A DNA stretch of 64,000 nt from the NCBI RefSeq assembly GCF_003725335.1, contig NZ_QIBY01000008.1:1-64000 (forward strand), given 5' to 3'. How positions within the stretch are numbered: position 1 is the stretch's first letter; the number at the start of each line of letters is the position of its first letter. This DNA comes from Parvibacter caecicola (GTDB taxonomy: Bacteria > Actinomycetota > Coriobacteriia > Coriobacteriales > Eggerthellaceae). Under the pieces are notes generated by a model, which did not search any database, was not told the origin of the DNA, and saw only the letters and a program-made list of their open reading frames with translations. Both the position numbers and the translations under genes were made by a program. Of the stretch, positions 59,790-64,000 are shown in pieces.

Positions 59790-60854
59790 CTAATCGAACG
59801 GCACGGGCTCCGCCGCGCGCATTTCCAAAATCTTCGCCTCCAGCTTCGGCCACTCGGCCACGCAGAAGCCGGCGATGTACTCCTCCGGCAGCGCGGCGAG
59901 CTTCGTCTCCGGCGTGAAGTGGCCGAGCGATGCGGCCACCTTGCGGACTTCCTCCGGGACGACCCCCTTCGGCGCCATCAGCTGCAGCAGCGGCGCCCAG
60001 TAGGGCGGCACCGGCTCACCGCCGGGCACGGCCGCCGGTGCGGGGGGCGCCGCAGGGGCGGCGGGAGCCGCGGGCGCCGGAGCGGTGGGCGCCGCCTGGG
60101 CCCGCAGGGAGGGGCGCAGGTCGGGCATGTGGGGCGCTATGGCCTCCCATGAAAGCGGGAACTCGTCCGGCAGCCCCCAACGGTTCTTCGCGTCCCAGCA
60201 GGCGTGGTGGGTTGCGTACACCGTGCGCTTGCCGCCCCGCGCCTTGTACTTGGGGGCCTGCCCCTCCTTGGCCACGTTCTCGATGATCTGCGCGTAGTTC
60301 AAAAACAGCAGGGCGTCCGCCCACTCCTTCACCATGGGGGCTATCTTCTTCTGCCCGGTCTTCGACAGCTTCAGCTCCCATCGGTCGTAGGCGCTCGCCT
60401 CGTTGGGCTCCTCGAACTTGCGCACCTCGGCATGGGCCAGGAGCGCCACGTGCATCCCGGCGCCCGTGACGTCCGTGAGCTTGTCCAGGAGCCGCCCGAA
60501 CTCCTCCGCCATCTTCACGTAGCCCTTGCCGTACCCGAAGTCCTCTATGGAGGCCTTGCCCTCGCGCTTGCACACCCACTCGCTGCACAGGCGCTCCGCC
60601 CAGTCGGCGGTGTCGATGACCAGCGTGGAGCAGGGAACCTCGGCTATCACCTCGTCTATGTCCTGCATGAGGGCCGTCCAGCTCTTCGGCGTGTCCAGGC
60701 GCCGCACGTCCAGGTAGCTGCTGCCGCCCTCGGTGTCGATGAACAGCGGGTCGGGCATCTTGGACGCCAGAGTGGTCTTGCCCACGCCTTCCACGCCGTA
60801 CACCGCCAGCTTCTGGGCCTTGGGCACCACTCCCCGCGTTATGTTGAGCGCCAT
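59790..60854 (-). CDS. Sak4-like RecA-fold ATPase
   Basis: 354 residues with Walker A AVYGVEGVGKTTLA, Walker B LVIDTADW, and DRWELKLSKTGQKKIAP. This is the phage recombination-mediator or nucleotide-binding family that is paired with DUF669 proteins. C-terminal third is Ala/Pro-rich linker plus a small helical domain. Likely loads on ssDNA with the DUF669 protein. Confidence 0.85.
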   Translation of the reverse strand: MALNITRGVVPKAQKLAVYGVEGVGKTTLASKMPDPLFIDTEGGSSYLDVRRLDTPKSWTALMQDIDEVIAEVPCSTLVIDTADWAERLCSEWVCKREGKASIEDFGYGKGYVKMAEEFGRLLDKLTDVTGAGMHVALLAHAEVRKFEEPNEASAYDRWELKLSKTGQKKIAPMVKEWADALLFLNYAQIIENVAKEGQAPKYKARGGKRTVYATHHACWDAKNRWGLPDEFPLSWEAIAPHMPDLRPSLRAQAAPTAPAPAAPAAPAAPPAPAAVPGGEPVPPYWAPLLQLMAPKGVVPEEVRKVAASLGHFTPETKLAALPEEYIAGFCVAEWPKLEAKILEMRAAEPVPFD

Positions 60855-62180
60855 CTAGATCACCCACTTGGAGGGGTCGGCCATGGGCGCCGGCGCCGCC
60901 TGCCCGCCGTCGGGCGCGGCCTTCGACACCCCGTCCTCGATGACGATGGCGCAGGTGTCGTCGTCGGCCACGCGGGTGCCGATTATCTGCAGGCCCTCGG
61001 ACTCCGCCCACCGCCCGAACTCTGCGAGCGTCTGCGGGTCGAACTGCTCCAGCTTGTCCACCAGCACGAAGCCGCACTGGGGCTTGAGCGCCCGCACGAT
61101 GGCGGCGGACACCATGAGCTGCTCGCTGCCGCTCATGCCGTCCCATCTGCGCCCTTTGTAGGTCAGCTCGCCGGCGTCCACCGAGAGCTCCGGCAGCGGG
61201 AGCGCGGCCCCTTCGAGCAGCCGCAGCTTCTCGTTGCGGGCGGCCTCCACCTGCTCTGTGAGCGCGTCGTAGCGCTCCTTCAGCCCGTCCGCCTCGCGGA
61301 TGGCCGCTAGGCGCAGCTGGTTGTCGCGCACGCGGGCGTTGATGATGTCGATTTCCTCCAACAGCGCGTCCACCTCGGCGGTGTCCTCCATAGCCCTGCC
61401 GGACAGCCCCTCCATCATCCGGGAGCGCTCGCGCGCCATGGCCTCCAGTTCGAGCCTCATTCTCTCCTTCTGCTCGGCCAGCCGCGCCATCTGGCTGTCG
61501 ACCTCGGCCATGTCGTTCTCGACGGCGTCCATGCGGGCGCCGATCCCGTCCGCCTTGGCGCGCTCCTGGGCGAGCGCGGCGTTGCGCTCGATTATCTCCG
61601 CCTTCTCCCGCGCCGCCTCGGCCGCGCTGACGGGCTCCGCCGGCGCGTCCGGGTCGAAGGGCATCTCTTCCGCCAGGGCCCGCTTCTGGCGCTCCATGGT
61701 GCCCACGGCGGTGCGCTCGTCGTAGGCCTTCCGCTCCGCCGCCTCCAGGCGGTACAGCTCCTCCCCCACGCCGATGACCTCCAGCATGGTCTTGGCCTTT
61801 TCCTTGGGGCTCGACTCCATGAAGCGCGGCAGGTCTATGGCCAGCTGCTCCACGAAGGAGTTCAGCAGCTGCTGGCCCGCCCGCTTGCCGGAGGGGTCGG
61901 TCACCTTCAGCGCCGAGTTCTTCCCGCTGCGCTCCACCACGAGCCCGTTGGACAGCTCCACCTTCAGGCGCGGGTCGTTGACGCTGCCCTCGCGGTGCGG
62001 CTGGCTCGGCTTGAAGCGGTCGCCGCCGAGCGCCCAGGCTATGGCGTCCAGCACGCTCGTCTTGCCCTGGCCGTTGCGGCCGCCTATGACGGTCAGCCCG
62101 TCCTTCTCCGGGCGCAGCTCCACGGCCCGCACCCTTTTCACGTTCTCGGCCTCCAGTGCCGTGATCTTCACCGGTTCCAT
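60855..62180 (-). CDS. RecF/SMC-like ATPase
   Basis: 441 residues: N-terminal Walker A IGGRNGQGKTSVLDAIAWALGG, long central coiled coil (about 160-330), ABC signature WDGMSGSEQLMVSAAIVRAL and Walker B-like GFVLVDKLEQFD. The Asp-Lys-Leu-Glu in place of the usual DEP is worth noting. Such proteins take part in DNA end binding and recombination. TGATG overlap with RusA. Confidence 0.87.
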   Translation of the reverse strand: MEPVKITALEAENVKRVRAVELRPEKDGLTVIGGRNGQGKTSVLDAIAWALGGDRFKPSQPHREGSVNDPRLKVELSNGLVVERSGKNSALKVTDPSGKRAGQQLLNSFVEQLAIDLPRFMESSPKEKAKTMLEVIGVGEELYRLEAAERKAYDERTAVGTMERQKRALAEEMPFDPDAPAEPVSAAEAAREKAEIIERNAALAQERAKADGIGARMDAVENDMAEVDSQMARLAEQKERMRLELEAMARERSRMMEGLSGRAMEDTAEVDALLEEIDIINARVRDNQLRLAAIREADGLKERYDALTEQVEAARNEKLRLLEGAALPLPELSVDAGELTYKGRRWDGMSGSEQLMVSAAIVRALKPQCGFVLVDKLEQFDPQTLAEFGRWAESEGLQIIGTRVADDDTCAIVIEDGVSKAAPDGGQAAPAPMADPSKWVI

Positions 62181-62572
62181 CACAGTCCTTTCTTCAGGAA
62201 ATCCATCTCGTCCGTTATCTCCACGATGATTCGCGGCTCCAGCGGGTCGTGGGCCACGAACTCCTGGATGCCGCGCACCCACTTCTGCGAGTCGTTTCCA
62301 AGCACACCCGCCTTCACCAGCCCGTCGATGATCCACTTGCGGGCGGAGCCGCCTATGTTGTCCAGGTCGCGCCTGGAGTTCGGCTCTATCCAATAGAAGG
62401 TGATCATCACCGGCCCATCGAACTTCGGCAGCCGCTGCTGCAGCGCGAGCTTCCTCGCGCGGTTGGCGTTCTCGTGGCACATGTCGTTGCCCTTGTGCGG
62501 GCTTGTCTGGATGGCGTCGCGCCAGTCGTTCAGGTCGGGCATGCGCCCGTCTATCTCCAGCACCGCCCTCAT
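62180..62572 (-). CDS. rusA: RusA-family Holliday-junction resolvase
   Basis: 130 residues with the RusA motif RRDLDNIGGSARKWIIDGLVKAGVLGNDSQKWV, including the three conserved Asp residues of the active site. It resolves junctions in phage replication intermediates. ATGA overlap with the gene before it. Confidence 0.85.
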   Translation of the reverse strand: MRAVLEIDGRMPDLNDWRDAIQTSPHKGNDMCHENANRARKLALQQRLPKFDGPVMITFYWIEPNSRRDLDNIGGSARKWIIDGLVKAGVLGNDSQKWVRGIQEFVAHDPLEPRIIVEITDEMDFLKKGL

Positions 62573-62778
62573 AGGCCCGCCGCCGCGAACAGCGCCTCCG
62601 CGAGCGGGGGCGCCCACAGGCACCCCGTGACGGCCGCCAGCGCGACCGCGTAGACCCACGGCGGGTAGTCTTCCCCGCCGTCCTCTGGTAGCATGTAGGC
62701 GCTGTACTCGGCAGAGCCAGCGCTATCGACGCCCCGGGTTCGCCAAAACTGGCGGGGCGTCGCCCTTTTCTCCGGCAT
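62569..62778 (-). CDS. 69-residue membrane protein
   Basis: MPEKRATPRQFWRTRG... with one membrane segment (WVYAVALAAVTGCLWAPPLA) near the end. AGGAGG lies 4 bases before the ATG at 62778. No family recognised. Confidence 0.7.
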   Translation of the reverse strand: MPEKRATPRQFWRTRGVDSAGSAEYSAYMLPEDGGEDYPPWVYAVALAAVTGCLWAPPLAEALFAAAGL

Positions 62779-62786
62779 GCTTCCTC

Positions 62787-63086
62787 CTATCTCCTCATCC
62801 ATCTGATGTCCTCCCGGAGCTGCCTGACCTCTTCCAGCAGCTGGGCCAGGCACTCCCGCTCGCTCGGCGCGGGCTCGCCGCCCTCGCGCAGGGCCAGCCA
62901 CTCGTCCACCCACTCCGGGAGAACCACCAGCTTCTTCGCCCCGATGACCCGGGCCTTCAAGTTCCCGCGCGAGATCTCGTCCCGCACGGTCGTGGCCGGT
63001 ATGCCGGTGGCGTGGACGACCTCGGCCACCGTGTAGGTGAGCTTCGGCTTCCACCCCAGGGCCCCGGCCATCTCCGCGAACCTCAT
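62787..63086 (-). CDS. HTH_17 excisionase-like DNA-binding protein
   Basis: 99 residues with a MerR/excisionase-type HTH (YTVAEVVHATGIPATTVRDEISRGNLKARVIGAKKLVVLPEWVDEWL) and a C-terminal short coiled coil. Could control early genes or excision. ATGA overlap with the XRE gene. Confidence 0.8.
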   Translation of the reverse strand: MRFAEMAGALGWKPKLTYTVAEVVHATGIPATTVRDEISRGNLKARVIGAKKLVVLPEWVDEWLALREGGEPAPSERECLAQLLEEVRQLREDIRWMRR

Positions 63087-63286
63087 CGCCCATCATCTGC
63101 CAGCAGCTCGTCCACGGTCACCCCGTAGCACTTCGCCAGCGCGACGGCCGTGCCGATGTTCCCGCCCGTGGTCTTCCCGCACTCAAGGCTCATGATCGTC
63201 CCCTGGCTGATGCCCGTGACGTCCTCCACCTGGCGGCGGGTCATCCCGCGCTCCATGCGGATTCTCTTCAGCTTCTTTCCGCCCAA
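63083..63286 (-). CDS. XRE-family (Cro-like) regulator
   Basis: 67 residues, one HTH_3 domain (MTRRQVEDVTGISQGTIMSLECGKTTGGNIGTAVALAKCYGVTVDELL). As the first small regulator after the antirepressor it may be a Cro-type switch protein; the main repressor is expected further right, outside the window. Confidence 0.85.
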   Translation of the reverse strand: MGGKKLKRIRMERGMTRRQVEDVTGISQGTIMSLECGKTTGGNIGTAVALAKCYGVTVDELLADDGR

Positions 63287-63299
63287 TTCCTTCTCCTTC

Positions 63300-64000
63300 C
63301 TAGAACTCGATCACCGACTGGCCGGCGCCCAGGAACTTCTGGGCGAAGTAGGTCTGGCCCTTTCCGGTCAGCTTCGTGGTGAGGTTCACCGACACGTGGC
63401 CGTCCGAGTGGGTCACGGCCGTCTCCTTCACGCGGAACAGGCCCTGCTCCACGTACTTCTGCAGCGGGACGTTGCGGTTGCCCCCGCTCTTGCCCAGGTA
63501 GCCGTTGTCGCGCATCCAGGCGAACAGCCGGTTCTGGCCCATCCCCTTCACGCCGTTCTGGCGCAGCAGCTTCGCGAACTGCCCGATGAGCATGCAGCTG
63601 TCGGACGTGGACACCGCGTCGGCGAAGAGCGCCTTGGGCCGCATCCGCTCGTTCTCGCCCTCCAGCGACTCGATGCGGGCCTTCTGCCGCTCCATGGCGT
63701 CGCTGGCGGCCAGCAGCGCCCGCGCCAGCAGCTCCTCGGTCGTCTCGCCGGGCACGTCCGCCACGTAGGCCCAGCGCTTGCGGATGGCGGGCAGCACCTC
63801 CTCGAACAGCCACGCCTCGAACTTCTGCGCGGTCGGCAGCTTGCTCGACACGATGAGGCGGAACACGTCCGGCTCCGCGATGAAGCGCGCTTCCTGGGTT
63901 CCCCCTGGTGTCTCAAGGGGATAACGTTTAGTTCCCCCCTTGCAGTGGTCTCTCACTGCTTTGTTCGGGTTTGCGTAACCGAGCGCCATGGCCACGTCCT
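63300..64000 (-). CDS. Phage antirepressor, BRO-N and KilA-C (partial)
   Basis: Runs off the right edge: the codons before 63995 continue (DVAMALGY), the start of a BRO-N domain that should begin about 25-35 residues earlier. Visible are the rest of BRO-N (FRLIVSSKLPTAQKFEAWLFEEVLPAIRK), a coiled coil, and the KilA-C/ANT domain (MLIGQFAKLLRQNGVKGMGQNRLFAWMRDNGYLGK). It would antagonise the prophage repressor during induction. Confidence 0.9.
   Translation of the reverse strand, partial: DVAMALGYANPNKAVRDHCKGGTKRYPLETPGGTQEARFIAEPDVFRLIVSSKLPTAQKFEAWLFEEVLPAIRKRWAYVADVPGETTEELLARALLAASDAMERQKARIESLEGENERMRPKALFADAVSTSDSCMLIGQFAKLLRQNGVKGMGQNRLFAWMRDNGYLGKSGGNRNVPLQKYVEQGLFRVKETAVTHSDGHVSVNLTTKLTGKGQTYFAQKFLGAGQSVIEF

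Larger units (their letters stand above)
31150..64000. mobile_element. Partial HK97-like siphophage prophage
   Basis: From the lysis-cassette terminator at 31157 to the right edge the window is phage DNA: lysis, tail fibre, tail, head, packaging and early replication genes in the usual order, nearly all on the minus strand. The left attachment site should lie between the guaB promoter and 31157; I could not identify its core without the right end. The repressor, integrase for site-specific insertion and the other end lie beyond the window, and the antirepressor gene runs off the edge. The one recombinase seen (32957) is better explained as a tail-fibre invertase. Confidence 0.92.

Overview
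The window looks like a piece of a high-G+C actinobacterial genome of the class Coriobacteriia, probably an Eggerthellaceae-type gut anaerobe. The evidence is a LuxR-type regulator with a multi-helix membrane half, Tat-exported molybdenum oxidoreductases with 4Fe-4S partners, NrfD-type anchors and LysR partners, and at least one probable leaderless promoter. No rRNA or tRNA gene was recognised; one candidate 6S RNA was. The species call is inference.

Chromosomal part (1 to about 31150): biotin ECF transport (ecfT, bioY); a small conserved protein, a candidate 6S RNA and a lipoprotein; a UraA-type uracil permease; a LuxR regulator divergent from a four-gene respiratory operon (6674-11077) built from two sulfite-oxidase-fold molybdopterin proteins, one fused to a three-haem cytochrome, plus a four-cluster ferredoxin and an NrfD-like anchor; SerA-like dehydrogenase, PAP2 phosphatase, gamma-carbonic-anhydrase-like protein and amidohydrolase; a MarR/MATE pair behind strong dyad operators; a SanA-like protein; leuS; a TDT transporter divergent from a LysR gene; a Tat molybdenum oxidoreductase with its ferredoxin divergent from a second LysR gene; a VapBC-type toxin-antitoxin pair; and IMP dehydrogenase.

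Prophage part (about 31150 to the right edge, and beyond it): a partial HK97-like siphophage prophage of about 33 kb. Nearly all genes lie on the minus strand, so transcription runs from 64000 leftwards: antirepressor, small HTH proteins, RusA, RecF/SMC-like ATPase, Sak4-like ATPase, DUF669 protein, SF2 helicase, a run of small coupled genes, a primase/helicase, an iteron- and dyad-rich possible origin, a late regulator, a strong terminator, a 9-bp tandem repeat tract, HNH, small and large terminase, portal, protease, capsid, connectors, tail proteins, tape measure, Dit, Tal, tail fibre, holin and endolysin. The lysogeny genes and the other attachment site are probably right of the window.

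The outstanding element is at 32957-35463. A tyrosine recombinase gene, opposite in direction to its phage neighbours, ends at the first of three copies of a short site. Two copies (33946 and 34374) head promoterless plus-strand cassettes; the third lies inverted inside the minus-strand tail-fibre gene. In all three the site is read in the same frame (Ser-Leu-Ser-Gln) and the sequence beyond stays open to a stop codon. Inversion would therefore give the 178-residue constant part of the fibre one of three C-termini of 90, 140 or 82 residues. This is a compact shufflon-like receptor-binding switch inside a phage tail module.
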